A stretch of DNA of 64,000 nucleotides from Minwuia sp048007105 (lineage in GTDB: Bacteria > Pseudomonadota > Alphaproteobacteria > Minwuiales > Minwuiaceae). The translations under genes and the position numbers were made by a program. Position 1 is the stretch's first letter, and every line of letters begins with the position of its first letter. The notes under the pieces were generated by a model. The model was not told the DNA's origin. It worked only from the letters and a program-made list of their open reading frames with translations, and did not search any database. The stretch lies in the NCBI RefSeq assembly GCF_048007105.1, contig NZ_CP180352.1, positions 3,286,001 to 3,350,000 of the forward strand. The letters run 5' to 3'. This document shows, in pieces, positions 46,996 to 55,850 of the stretch.

Positions 46996-48354
46996 TCAGG
47001 CGGCGCGCCAGGTGGTCCCGCCGGGTCCGTCTTCCAGAACGACGCCCATCGCGGTCAGTTCATCCCGGATCCGGTCGGCCTCGGCGAAGTCCTTCCGCTT
47101 GCGCGCGAACTGACGGTCCTGGATCAGTTCCTCGACAACGTCCGGATCGATCTCGGCCGACCCGCCCGCCGTCTGCAGCCAGGCCGCCGGGTCCTGCTGG
47201 CCGACGCCGAGATACCAGCATGCGGCCTTCAGCACCGACGGATCGGTCTCGCCCTGATCGACATCCTTGGCGATGCGGAAGATCTCGGCCAGCGCCTTGG
47301 GCGTGTTGAGATCGTCCATCAGCGCCGCCCGGACGGCCGCGACATCGGGGTGATCGTCATCCGCAATGCCCGTATCCGCTTCCAGCAGGCCGTAGATGCG
47401 GTCGAGGTTCTTCTTCGCCTGTTCCAGCCCGGCCTCGGAGAAGTCCAGCGGATGCCGGTAATGGCCCGTCAGCAGAAGCAGGCGCACGGCTTCCGCCGGC
47501 TCGTGTTCCAGCAGGTCGTGGATCAGCAACACATTGCCGACCGACTTGGACATCTTCTGGCCTTCGACCCGCAGCATGCCGTTGTGCATCCAGTAGCGCG
47601 CGAAGGGTTTGCCGCCATGAGCGCAGGTCGACTGCGCCAGCTCGTTCTCGTGGTGCGGGAAGATCAGGTCCTGCCCACCGCCATGGATGTCGATGGTCTC
47701 ACCGAGATGCTTCTCGACCATGGCCGAGCATTCGATATGCCAGCCGGGCCGCCCCCTGCCCCACGGGCTGTCCCAGCCAGGCATGGTGTCGTCGGACGGC
47801 TTCCAGAGCACGAAGTCCGCCGGGTCCTTCTTGTAGGGCGCCACATCGACGCGCGCGCCGGCGATCATCTCGTCGCGGCTGCGGTTGGAGAGCGCCCCGT
47901 AATTGCCGTCGGAGGGCACGTTGAACAGCACATGCCCCTCGGCCTCGTAGGCGTTGCCGGCCTCGATCAGCCGCCCGATCATGTCGACGATCTCCGGGAT
48001 CGTCTCGGTGACCCTCGGGATCAGATCGGGATCGATCACGCCCAGCGCCCGCACATCCTCGCGGTAGATGTCCGCATAACGGTTGGTGATGACGTCGATC
48101 GGGACGCCCTCGGCCTTCGCCGCGGCGATGATCTTGTCCTCGACGTCGGTGATGTTGCTGGCATAGATCACGTTCGGATAGAGCCGCTTCAGCAGCCGGT
48201 GCATGACGTCGAAGATGACGGCGGGACGGGCGTTGCCGATATGCGGGTGGTTGTAGACCGTCGGCCCGCAGACATACATCGTCACCCTGTCCGGATCGGC
48301 CGGTTCGAAGGCCTCCTTTCGGCGGGTCAACGTGTTGTAGATCTGCAGCGTCAT
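46996..48354 (-). CDS. cysS: Cysteinyl-tRNA synthetase
   Basis: Charges tRNA-Cys; 452 residues, class I. The HIGH motif is in YNHPHIGNARPAVIFD, KMSKS in GQKMSKSVGNVL, and the zinc ligands include Cys in MYVCGPTVYN, the Cys of HIECSAMVEKHLGE and His in FPHHENELAQS. No frame disruption. It is transcribed leftward from a 227-base gap shared divergently with folE. Confidence 0.98.
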   Translation of the reverse strand: MTLQIYNTLTRRKEAFEPADPDRVTMYVCGPTVYNHPHIGNARPAVIFDVMHRLLKRLYPNVIYASNITDVEDKIIAAAKAEGVPIDVITNRYADIYREDVRALGVIDPDLIPRVTETIPEIVDMIGRLIEAGNAYEAEGHVLFNVPSDGNYGALSNRSRDEMIAGARVDVAPYKKDPADFVLWKPSDDTMPGWDSPWGRGRPGWHIECSAMVEKHLGETIDIHGGGQDLIFPHHENELAQSTCAHGGKPFARYWMHNGMLRVEGQKMSKSVGNVLLIHDLLEHEPAEAVRLLLLTGHYRHPLDFSEAGLEQAKKNLDRIYGLLEADTGIADDDHPDVAAVRAALMDDLNTPKALAEIFRIAKDVDQGETDPSVLKAACWYLGVGQQDPAAWLQTAGGSAEIDPDVVEELIQDRQFARKRKDFAEADRIRDELTAMGVVLEDGPGGTTWRAA

Positions 48355-48581
48355 CGGTCCTGTCCCGGTTGGTTCGATGGGCGTGTTCTAGTGCAGCGTC
48401 AGACGCATGCAAGGGACAAGTGCGCCACGGATGGCCAGCCCGAACTCATATGATAAGGTCGGGGATTGCGGATTGCCGCAGGCTTGGTCTGCACCATGTA
48501 TGATCCGCCCCGGCACGGATTGCGTAGCGTGCGGGATGTGAGGCTGCAGTAGCGGCAACGAAATAGGAGCGGCGACGCGAC

Positions 48582-49220
48582 ATGGATGCACTGGTGAAGG
48601 AACCGACCGAGGCCGCACGGGGCCGGGAATACGACCCGGCGACCGGCAAGACACGGCCCAGCCGCGAGGAAGCGGAAGCGGCGGTTCGCACCCTGATCGA
48701 ATGGGCGGGCGACGACCCGGGCCGCGAAGGCCTTCTGGACACACCGAAGCGCGTCGTCCGCGCCTATGAGGAATTCTTCGCCGGCTACGACGAGGACCCC
48801 GAGGAGGTGCTCGGCCGGACCTTCGAGGAAGTCGAGGGCTACGACGACATCGTCATGCTGCGCGACGTGCGGCTGGAGACCCATTGCGAGCACCACATGG
48901 TGCCGATCATCGGCAAGGCGCATGTCGCCTACTTCCCCGATGGCAAGGTCGTCGGCATCTCCAAGCTGGCGCGCGTGATCGATATCTACGCGAAGCGGCT
49001 GCAGACCCAGGAGACGATGACGGCGCAGATCGCCACGACGCTGGAAAAGGTGCTGAAGCCGAAGGGAGTCGCCATCCTGATCGATGCGGCGCACCAGTGC
49101 ATGACGACGCGTGGCGTGAAGAAGCCGGGGGTATCCTGCATCACCACCCGCTTCACCGGCGTGTTCAAGGAAGACCGGGACATGGAACGGCGGTTCCTGG
49201 AGCTCTGCCGCGGGGTTTGA
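48582..49220 (+). CDS. folE: GTP cyclohydrolase I (FolE type IA)
   Basis: First step of tetrahydrofolate (and queuosine) biosynthesis, opening GTP to dihydroneopterin triphosphate; 212 residues. The zinc site is Cys/His in LETHCEHHMVPIIGKA and HQCMTTRGVKKPGV; the substrate region VGISKLARVIDIYAKRLQTQ is intact. AGGAG stands 14 bases before the ATG. The 48355–48581 gap upstream shows no riboswitch I can recognise. Confidence 0.97.
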   Translation: MDALVKEPTEAARGREYDPATGKTRPSREEAEAAVRTLIEWAGDDPGREGLLDTPKRVVRAYEEFFAGYDEDPEEVLGRTFEEVEGYDDIVMLRDVRLETHCEHHMVPIIGKAHVAYFPDGKVVGISKLARVIDIYAKRLQTQETMTAQIATTLEKVLKPKGVAILIDAAHQCMTTRGVKKPGVSCITTRFTGVFKEDRDMERRFLELCRGV

Positions 49221-49286
49221 GCCGACCGCTCGCCCCTCGCCAGGAATACTGCTTCCCTAGCGTCAATTCATACCCATATACCTCAC

Positions 49287-49868
49287 ATGAGGACCTTGCT
49301 GAAAATCGCCCTTTTGGGCGTCGTCCTTGGAGTGGCGGCCTGTACGCCGAGGCAGGACGTGGAGTTGTCGCGCGACGGCGCGCCGCTGAACGCCACCGCA
49401 AAGGGCGCAACGATCTCGATCGCCGAAGCCGAAGCGGTGGACCGTAATGCCCTCGCCCGCCGCCTGGTTGCAGCCGGCTACAGGGTCAGCGGCGATCCCT
49501 CGACAGCGGAACTGGTCGCTCGGTTCGCGATCGATGTGGGCCAGCCGCATGAACGGACGTTCGAGCGCAAGATCCCGGAGTTCGAACGCGTCGAGCGGGT
49601 CGAGGTCATCAATGGCGAGTTCGTGACCTTCAACGAAGAGCGTTTCGTCGGCTACTTCACCGAGACCTTTGTCGAGACCGTCTATGCGGCGTCGGCGACG
49701 CTGACCGTGACACGCAGCGACGGATCCGACGATCCGGTGCATGTCAGCCGGGCGCAGACCGAAGGCATCTGCGGCAATCGCGCCGTTCTGGCGCCTCGGC
49801 TCATGGACGTTCTGTTCGATACCCCGAACGGCAGCACCAGACGTGTCGAGATGCCCGACTGCGGCTGA
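49287..49868 (+). CDS. Putative lipoprotein of unknown function
   Basis: 193 residues. Lipobox VAAC with Cys19 after a hydrophobic lead (MRTLLKIALLGVVLGVAAC), so probably an outer-membrane or inner-membrane lipoprotein. The mature part has an Arg/Glu-rich segment (ERTFERKIPEFERVERVEV) and a C-terminal Cys pair (EGICGNRA … EMPDCG). Similar in character to small DUF-type lipoproteins with alternating β-strands; no family assigned. No clear ribosome site. Confidence 0.75.
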   Translation: MRTLLKIALLGVVLGVAACTPRQDVELSRDGAPLNATAKGATISIAEAEAVDRNALARRLVAAGYRVSGDPSTAELVARFAIDVGQPHERTFERKIPEFERVERVEVINGEFVTFNEERFVGYFTETFVETVYAASATLTVTRSDGSDDPVHVSRAQTEGICGNRAVLAPRLMDVLFDTPNGSTRRVEMPDCG

Positions 49869-49885
49869 CCGGTTCGCCGCCCCGC

Positions 49886-49914
49886 TTGACGTAAGTTCAT
49901 ATTCGGGAAATTAT
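49886..49914 (+). promoter_or_regulatory. Predicted promoter of the XRE-cupin gene
   Basis: TTGACG (49886–49891), a 17-base spacer and AATTAT (49909–49914) give a near-consensus sigma-70 site. The predicted transcription start, about seven bases on, falls at 49921–49922, which is the ATG itself, so the message would have no leader; indeed no Shine–Dalgarno is present. Confidence 0.6.
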
Positions 49915-49927
49915 CCCGAATATGAAC
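49895..49927. promoter_or_regulatory. Perfect inverted repeat over promoter and start codon (putative operator)
   Basis: GTTCATATTCGGGA (49895–49908) and TCCCGAATATGAAC (49914–49927) are exact reverse complements separated by AATTA. The repeat covers the −10 element and the ATG at 49922 of an XRE-family regulator, the expected position for autorepression by a helix-turn-helix dimer. Confidence 0.7.
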
Positions 49928-50482
49928 GAAATCGCTCTCATCGATCAGAGGCTCTCCGCCCGCCTGAAGCTGCTGCGGAATGAACGCGCATGGTCCCTGG
50001 AGCAACTTGCGGACCGGAGCGGCGTCAGCCGGGCCAGTCTTTCCCGGCTGGAAAAGGGCGAGGTCAGCCCCACGGCTCAGGTTCTTTCCCGCCTGTGCGC
50101 CGCCTATGGCCTCACCCTCACTCGCCTGATGTATCTCGTCGAGGACGACTTCGAACCGCTGGTCCGCCACGGCGATCAGGCCGTGCATCGTGACCGGGCG
50201 GCCGGCTACACCCGCCGCTCGGTCTCGCCGCCGGCCGGAAATCTGAACGGCGAGATCATCGAGGGCACACTCGAACCCGGCACCCGCATCGACTACGACG
50301 GCAGTTCGCATCAGGGACTGGATCATCACCTGCTGCTGCTTGAGGGCGCGCTGTCGATGACGATCGACGGTGTCAGCCACAAGCTCACGCCCGGCGACTG
50401 CCTGCGTTACCGCCTGTCTGGCCCGAACACCTTCGAGACGCCGCCGGAAACCGGCGCCCGCTATCTCCTCGTCATGTTGTGA
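49922..50482 (+). CDS. XRE-family transcriptional regulator with cupin domain
   Basis: 186 residues: an N-terminal helix-turn-helix (about 12–66, WSLEQLADRSGVSRASLSRL) and a C-terminal cupin (about 105–180, HHLLLLEGALSMTIDGVSHK with LTPGDCLRYRL) that likely senses a small ligand. It probably represses its own promoter and the following acetyltransferase and MFS exporter genes, 7 and 49 bases downstream on the same strand. The start codon lies inside the operator repeat. Regulators of this build often control efflux or catabolism of the ligand bound by the cupin. Confidence 0.88.
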   Translation: MNEIALIDQRLSARLKLLRNERAWSLEQLADRSGVSRASLSRLEKGEVSPTAQVLSRLCAAYGLTLTRLMYLVEDDFEPLVRHGDQAVHRDRAAGYTRRSVSPPAGNLNGEIIEGTLEPGTRIDYDGSSHQGLDHHLLLLEGALSMTIDGVSHKLTPGDCLRYRLSGPNTFETPPETGARYLLVML

Positions 50483-50489
50483 GACGCAG

Positions 50490-51032
50490 ATGACCCGACA
50501 CCTTCCCGCCATCCGCAAGCTGGACGCTGACGAACTCGAACAGCGGCTTCCCGACCTGGCCAAGCTGCTCCGTGATTGCGTCCAGGCCGGCGCCAGCGTG
50601 AACTTCATCCTGCCGTTCGAACAGGCCGACGCCGAGCGTTTCTGGCGGAACAAGGTCACCGGGCCGGTCCGGAACGGCGTCCGGCTGGTCCTGATCGCCG
50701 AAGCCGCCGGCCGCATCGCCGGGACGGTGCAACTGGACTGGGACACGCCCCCGAACCAGACCCACCGCGCCGATGTCACGAAGCTGCTGGTGCATCCCGA
50801 CTTCCGCCGCCGCGGCATCGCCCGGCAGCTGATGGCCGCGCTGGAAACGGAAGCCGCCGCACTGCACCGCTCCCTGCTGACCCTCGATACCCGCACAGGG
50901 GACGACGCCGAGCCCCTCTACCTCTCGATGGGATATCAGGTCGCCGGACAGATCCCCGGCTTCTCGCGCGATCCCTTCACGGATGTTCTCGACGCCACAA
51001 CCCTGATGTACAAGCAGATGCCCGCCGCTTGA
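50490..51032 (+). CDS. GNAT family N-acetyltransferase
   Basis: 180 residues. Coenzyme-A motif A: VTKLLVHPDFRRRGIARQLM (about 98–117), followed by LLTLDTRTGDDAEPLYLSMG and YQVAGQIPGFSRDP, as in small-molecule or antibiotic acetyltransferases of the GNAT fold. The start ATG is 7 bases after the regulator stop. With the regulator and exporter it could form an inducible detoxification cassette: acetylation plus export. Substrate unknown. Confidence 0.85.
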   Translation: MTRHLPAIRKLDADELEQRLPDLAKLLRDCVQAGASVNFILPFEQADAERFWRNKVTGPVRNGVRLVLIAEAAGRIAGTVQLDWDTPPNQTHRADVTKLLVHPDFRRRGIARQLMAALETEAAALHRSLLTLDTRTGDDAEPLYLSMGYQVAGQIPGFSRDPFTDVLDATTLMYKQMPAA

Positions 51033-51081
51033 CGGAAGCGGCAACCGCATCATCTACGGGAAGGCATTCCCGAGGGGTTCC

Positions 51082-52293
51082 ATGACAACGACGACGGACG
51101 GGCCGGTCAGCAAGGTCCAGGCGACAGCCTTCATGATCGGATTGCTGGCCGCGCTTTCCGCGATCGGTCAGTTCGCGACCAACATCTACCTGCCTTCGCT
51201 GCCGGTGATCTCGGCGGAACTCAGCGCCTCGCCGTCCCAGGCGCAGCTGACGCTGACGCTCTATCTTGCGGCATTCGCCTTCACGCAGCTGCTCTACGGA
51301 CCCCTGTCCGACCGGTTCGGGCGGCGGATCATCCTGATGTCGGGTCTTGCGATCTTCATTGCAGGCAGCGTCGTGTGCACCATCGCGCAGGATATCGATG
51401 TGCTCATCGCCGGACGGATCCTGCAGGCGGTCGGCGGCGGCGGCTGCACGGTCGCAGCGCGGGCGGTGGTGCGCGACAGTTTCGAAGGCCCGGCGCTGCA
51501 GAAGGTCATGGCGCTGATCGCAATCCTGTTCGCCCTGGTGCCCGGACTGTCTCCGCTGTTCGGGGCGCTGCTGCAGGAACTCGCCGGATGGCGGACCATC
51601 TTCATCGTCACCGGCGGCGTCGGCGCCGTGGTCGCCCTGATGATGGTCACCCGCCTGCCCGAGACCCTCGCCTACCGGCTGCCGAAGCTGAACCCGACCG
51701 AGCTAGTCCGTGGATACGCCATCGTGCTGGCCCGCCGCGACTTCCTGCGCTTCGCCTTGCCGATGAGCCTGATCTTCACGGCCATGTTCGCCTTCTTCGG
51801 CGGCTCGCCGTACACCTTCATCGAATTCCTGGATGTCTCGGCCACCGAGTACGGATTCTACCCGCCGCTCGCATCGACCGGCTTCGTCATCGGCGGCATC
51901 GTCGTGCGCCGGCTCACCGGCCGCATGAGCACCATCGGGATCTGCGGTGTCGGTCTGGTGGTCGCCATCGCCGCCTGCGCCATCGGCGTCGTCCTGCCAC
52001 TGGCCGGATGGGTCCACAAGGCCGCCTTCATCGTCTCGGTGATCGTCTTCGTCGCCAGCCTGGGCATCTTCCTGCCGACAGCCATGGCGGCCGCGCTGCA
52101 ACTATTCCCCGAACGCGCCGGCACCGCGTCGGCCATGCTGGGTTTCCTGCAGATGGCGGGCGGCGTGCTGGGCAGCGCGATGGTCGCTGCCTTTCAGGAG
52201 CAGTTTCCGATCTTCGCCTACGCAACCATCATGCTGGCGGCGTGCATCGGTTCCGCGGTGCTGTTCATGCTGCTCAGGCCCTCGCGGGGCTGA
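51082..52293 (+). CDS. MFS drug-resistance transporter, Bcr/CflA type
   Basis: 403 residues with about twelve transmembrane helices. The motif A loop LLYGPLSDRFGRRIILMSGL (about 71–90) and the N-terminal TNIYLPSLPVISAELSASPS are typical of the Bcr/CflA/chloramphenicol-bicyclomycin subfamily of proton-driven exporters. GAGGGG precedes the ATG. It ends the regulator–acetyltransferase–exporter run and converges with the deacetylase gene 6 bases on. Export of an antimicrobial or metabolite is inferred from the family. Confidence 0.88.
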   Translation: MTTTTDGPVSKVQATAFMIGLLAALSAIGQFATNIYLPSLPVISAELSASPSQAQLTLTLYLAAFAFTQLLYGPLSDRFGRRIILMSGLAIFIAGSVVCTIAQDIDVLIAGRILQAVGGGGCTVAARAVVRDSFEGPALQKVMALIAILFALVPGLSPLFGALLQELAGWRTIFIVTGGVGAVVALMMVTRLPETLAYRLPKLNPTELVRGYAIVLARRDFLRFALPMSLIFTAMFAFFGGSPYTFIEFLDVSATEYGFYPPLASTGFVIGGIVVRRLTGRMSTIGICGVGLVVAIAACAIGVVLPLAGWVHKAAFIVSVIVFVASLGIFLPTAMAAALQLFPERAGTASAMLGFLQMAGGVLGSAMVAAFQEQFPIFAYATIMLAACIGSAVLFMLLRPSRG

Positions 52294-52299
52294 ACCGGC

Positions 52300-53463
52300 T
52301 CAGTTCTGTTCGGCCCAGGCGATCAGCCGGCCGAAGAAATCCTCGCACTTGGCGATCTGGTCCAGCGCGACGAACTCGTCCGGCTTGTGGGCCTGCTCGA
52401 TATCACCCGGCCCGCAGACGATGGTCGGCACACCGGCGTCGTGATAATGCCCGGCTTCGGTGCCAAAGCTGACCTTCGCGATGGTGTTGGACTGCGCGAA
52501 GGCCTTGCCCAGACCGACCGCGTCATCGTCCTCGGCGGTGCCGAGACCGGCAAACCAGGAAATGCGCTCCATCTCGATGCCGGCGTCGGGCCGGATCTTC
52601 TGCATCTCGGCTTCCAGTTCCGCCGCCTTCGCCTCGACGCCGGCATACATGGTGTCGAGATCGTCAGCCGGCAGGTTCCGGATTTCCCAGAGAAACTCGC
52701 AGGCCTTCGGCACGATGTTCAGCGCCGTGCCGCCCTGGACCACACCGGTATGCACCGTCGTGTAGGGCGGATCGAAAGCCGTGTCGAACGGTCCCCGGTC
52801 CCGCTTCTCGTGCGCCAGCGCCCGGATCGCGGCGATCAGTTCGGCGGCATACTCGACCGCGTTCACACCCTTGTTGGTGAGCGACGAGTGGACCTCGTGG
52901 CCGCGGACGGTGCAGCGCCAGGACGCCTTGCCCTTGTGGCCGATGACGACGCCCATCATGGTCGGCTCGCCCACCACGCATAGCCGCGGCTTCACATCCA
53001 GACCCTTGAGCATGCCCGCAAGCTGACGCCCGCCGAGGCAGCCGACTTCCTCGTCATACGAAAACGCCAGATGCACGGGCGTCTTCAGGTCGGCAGCCAG
53101 GAAGTCGTCCACATGACTGAGGCAGATGGCGATGAAGCCCTTCATGTCCGCCGTGCCTCGGCCGTAGAGCAAACCGTCGCGCTCTTCCATGCGGAAGGGA
53201 TCGCTCTGCCAGTCCTGCCCGTCCACCGGCACCACATCCGAATGACCCGACAGCATCACGCCGGGAACGTCAGCCGGACCGATGGTGGCCCAGAGATTGG
53301 CCTTGGTTCCGGTCTCGTCGAACATCAGTTCCGAGGCCACGCCGCGCGCCTTCAGATAGTCCTCGGCCCAGTGGATGAGTTCGAGGTTGGAATTGCGGCT
53401 GGTGGTGTCGAAGCCGATCAGGCGTTCGAGCAGTTCGACGGTCTGCGTCCTTGGTGCGTTCAT
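52300..53463 (-). CDS. argE: M20-family metallopeptidase, acetylornithine deacetylase-like (ArgE)
   Basis: 387 residues. Dizinc hydrolase fold: GHSDVVPVDGQDW, GRGTADMKGFIA (bridging Asp) and DEEVGCLGG, with a dimerisation segment WRCTVRGHEVHSSL. The start MNAPRTQTVELLERLIGFDT at 53463 is the family start. It deacetylates N-acetylornithine in the linear arginine route, though since argJ at 61.6 kb provides the cyclic route, a different N-acyl amino acid may be the true substrate. Divergent from the SRAP gene over 50 bases. Confidence 0.85.
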   Translation of the reverse strand: MNAPRTQTVELLERLIGFDTTSRNSNLELIHWAEDYLKARGVASELMFDETGTKANLWATIGPADVPGVMLSGHSDVVPVDGQDWQSDPFRMEERDGLLYGRGTADMKGFIAICLSHVDDFLAADLKTPVHLAFSYDEEVGCLGGRQLAGMLKGLDVKPRLCVVGEPTMMGVVIGHKGKASWRCTVRGHEVHSSLTNKGVNAVEYAAELIAAIRALAHEKRDRGPFDTAFDPPYTTVHTGVVQGGTALNIVPKACEFLWEIRNLPADDLDTMYAGVEAKAAELEAEMQKIRPDAGIEMERISWFAGLGTAEDDDAVGLGKAFAQSNTIAKVSFGTEAGHYHDAGVPTIVCGPGDIEQAHKPDEFVALDQIAKCEDFFGRLIAWAEQN

Positions 53464-53513
53464 GCCACGGGATGTAGCATCGGCGCGGCAATGCAGAAAG
53501 CGGGAACGAGCGG

Positions 53514-54179
53514 ATGTGCGGACGATACAGCCTGACCACGCCGCTGGAGGCGCTGCGCCGGGTCTTTGCCTTCGAGGGCTCGCCCAACCTCCAGCCACGC
53601 TACAACATCGCGCCGACGCAGGAGGCACCGGTCTTCCGCCGTCATCCGGACGGAAGGCTGCTCTGTCATCCGCTGCGCTGGGGCCTGATCCCGTCCTGGT
53701 CGAAGGACATGAGCGGCGCGGCGCGGATGATCAACGCCCGCGCCGAGACAGTCGCCGAGAAGCCCGCCTTCCGTGCCGCCTTTGCCCGCCGGCGCTGCCT
53801 GGTGCCGGCAGACGGCTTCTACGAGTGGGAGAAGCTTGAAGGCGGCGAGAAGCAGCCCTGGCGTATCGTGATCGGCGACAGCGAACCCTTCGCCTTCGCG
53901 GGCCTGTGGGAGCGCTGGGAGCATCCCGACGAAGGCCGGATCGACAGCTACACGATCATCACCACGGAAGCCGCGCCCTCGATCGCGAACATCCACCACC
54001 GCATGCCGGTAATCCTCGCAGAAGCGGACCACGCATCATGGCTCGACGCGGAGGCCGGCGCGGACGACCTGCTGCCGCTGCTGAAACCGAATGCGAGAGC
54101 CACCGGGTACCGGGTCTCGAAGCGTGTCGGGAACGTCAAAAACGACGATGTGGAACTGCTCGCCGACATCGACGCCTGA
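53514..54179 (+). CDS. SRAP domain protein (HMCES/YedK family)
   Basis: 221 residues. Protects abasic sites in single-stranded DNA by forming a covalent link through its N-terminal cysteine. The catalytic Cys is residue 2 (MCGRYSLTTP), the Asn is N31 in YNIAPTQ, Glu104 in GFYEWEKL, and the His near 161 in IHHRMPVIL; all family residues are present. The Met must be removed to expose Cys2. Probably SOS-linked, though no LexA box is evident to me in the short 50-base gap to argE. Confidence 0.95.
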   Translation: MCGRYSLTTPLEALRRVFAFEGSPNLQPRYNIAPTQEAPVFRRHPDGRLLCHPLRWGLIPSWSKDMSGAARMINARAETVAEKPAFRAAFARRRCLVPADGFYEWEKLEGGEKQPWRIVIGDSEPFAFAGLWERWEHPDEGRIDSYTIITTEAAPSIANIHHRMPVILAEADHASWLDAEAGADDLLPLLKPNARATGYRVSKRVGNVKNDDVELLADIDA

Positions 54180-54416
54180 CACATGAAGACCCGCATGGCG
54201 GGCGCGACTGCCACTCATGATTGAATTCCCGACATTATTGCCACTATCGGGCCGCCTGTACTGAATATTCCGGGACTGCCAACCGTTTACGCTGGAAGAT
54301 CGACGCCTGACGCCCCACACTGAGGTAATCGGGTACGACAACAAGGCGCGTCCCCGCCACGAAGTCAGAACGACGGAGGCATCGGATTGGTCTGAAAGGG
54401 ACCGGAGTGAGGCGCC

Positions 54417-55850
54417 ATGAGCGACGCGCGGCAAATTCTGGAGGCGATGAACAGGTCGGGCGGCCTTCTGAACCTCTTCGCCGTAGACAAGCGCGAACCG
54501 GCCAGCGCATGGAGCTTCGTTCGCCGGGTTCTCAATGTCGTCCGCAACTGCCTCGACATGGACGCCGCCCTGGTCTCGGAATTCGTCGGCGACCGCGCCG
54601 TGATCCGCGTGATCAGCGGTCCCGGCCACCCGGACTTCCCCGATGAGGGCGAGTCGATGCCGCTGACGGATGCGTATTGCTATCACGTCCATGCCGGTCA
54701 CCTGCCCGAAATGATCGCGGACATGTCAGCAATCCGGAATGTCGAACTGTCGCCCCGGGCGCAGGCCATTCCCGTCGGCTCCCATATCGCCGTCCCGATC
54801 CGGACAGCCGATGGCAGCGTCTTCGGCATGATGTCGAGTTTCGGCGTGATGCCGAACCCGGCGCTCCGTCCCAGCGATGTCCATCTGCTGCAAGCCTTCG
54901 CCGACCTCTCTGCGACCGAGATCGAGCGCCACAGGGAGAGCCGCCAAGACTATCTGAACAAACGCGACCGGATAAGGGCAGTCCTGGACGGCGAATTGTT
55001 CGACACCGTCTACCAGCCGATCTGGAACGTCGAGCGTGGCGTGGTCGCCGGGGTGGAAGCCCTGACGCGAGTGACGCTTGAACCGGCGCGCCCGCCCGAC
55101 CAGTGGTTCGCCGAAGCCGGCGAGGTCGGTCTTTCCGGACAACTCGAACTCGCGACCGTCCGGAACGGCTGCAGAATCCTCGATCGGCTGCCGCCGGACG
55201 TCTACCTGTCGGTGAACGCCTCACCCAGCACGCTGGCCGATCCCCGCTTCCAGAAGATCTTCGAGGATGAGGACCCCGGGCGGTTCGTCGTCGAGATCAC
55301 CGAACACGAAACGGTCGAGGACTACCGCCTCATCAAGCGCCGGCTGCGCCCTCTGCGAAACCGCGGGCTGCGGGTTGCGATCGACGACGCCGGCGCGGGC
55401 TATGCAAGCCTCAAGCATGTGCTGGAGATGGAGCCCGACATCATCAAGCTGGATACGGCGCTGATACGCAGCATCGACCGGGACGCCATGCGGCAGGCGC
55501 TGGCGGTCGCCATGGTGCGCTTCTGCCAGGAGACAGGCACCAGCATCGTTGCCGAAGGCGTCGAGACCGAGAAGGAATTCAATGTCCTGCGCGACCTCGG
55601 GGTGCGGCACATGCAGGGCTATCTGATGGGTCGCCCGGATGCGGCGGACAGGATTCTGGGACGGATCGACGGCGCCTTTTCCCTGGCGGCGCCGAATGGC
55701 GGGCCGCAGCGGACGGGAGAGAACACCCGGCCGCGCATCGTCCCCGGGGCGCTGCTGACCGGTCTACTGGACCGTCAGCGACCGCAACTGCCAGATCATC
55801 TTGTCCTGGGCGTCAGGCACACCGGCATCGGCGGGATAGATGATCCATAG
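54417..55850 (+). CDS. GAF–EAL cyclic-di-GMP phosphodiesterase
   Basis: 477 residues: a GAF domain (about 25–180, SHIAVPIRTADGSVFGMMSS) and an EAL domain (about 190–430). Active-site residues are in place: Glu of VEALTRV, Asn of SVNASPSTL, FVVEITEHE, the Asp pair of AIDDAGAGYASL, Lys of DIIKLDTALI and Glu of VAEGVETEKEF. It should hydrolyse c-di-GMP to pGpG, with the GAF domain sensing a ligand. No GGDEF domain. Its last 87 bases overlap the convergent SUOX-like gene, and the C-terminus past the EAL domain looks unconserved. Confidence 0.92.
   Translation: MSDARQILEAMNRSGGLLNLFAVDKREPASAWSFVRRVLNVVRNCLDMDAALVSEFVGDRAVIRVISGPGHPDFPDEGESMPLTDAYCYHVHAGHLPEMIADMSAIRNVELSPRAQAIPVGSHIAVPIRTADGSVFGMMSSFGVMPNPALRPSDVHLLQAFADLSATEIERHRESRQDYLNKRDRIRAVLDGELFDTVYQPIWNVERGVVAGVEALTRVTLEPARPPDQWFAEAGEVGLSGQLELATVRNGCRILDRLPPDVYLSVNASPSTLADPRFQKIFEDEDPGRFVVEITEHETVEDYRLIKRRLRPLRNRGLRVAIDDAGAGYASLKHVLEMEPDIIKLDTALIRSIDRDAMRQALAVAMVRFCQETGTSIVAEGVETEKEFNVLRDLGVRHMQGYLMGRPDAADRILGRIDGAFSLAAPNGGPQRTGENTRPRIVPGALLTGLLDRQRPQLPDHLVLGVRHTGIGGIDDP

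Noticed and set aside
54200..54400. Weak inverted repeat (CCCGA…TCGGG) upstream of the EAL gene
   Set aside because: Only five bases per arm with a long loop; expected by chance.
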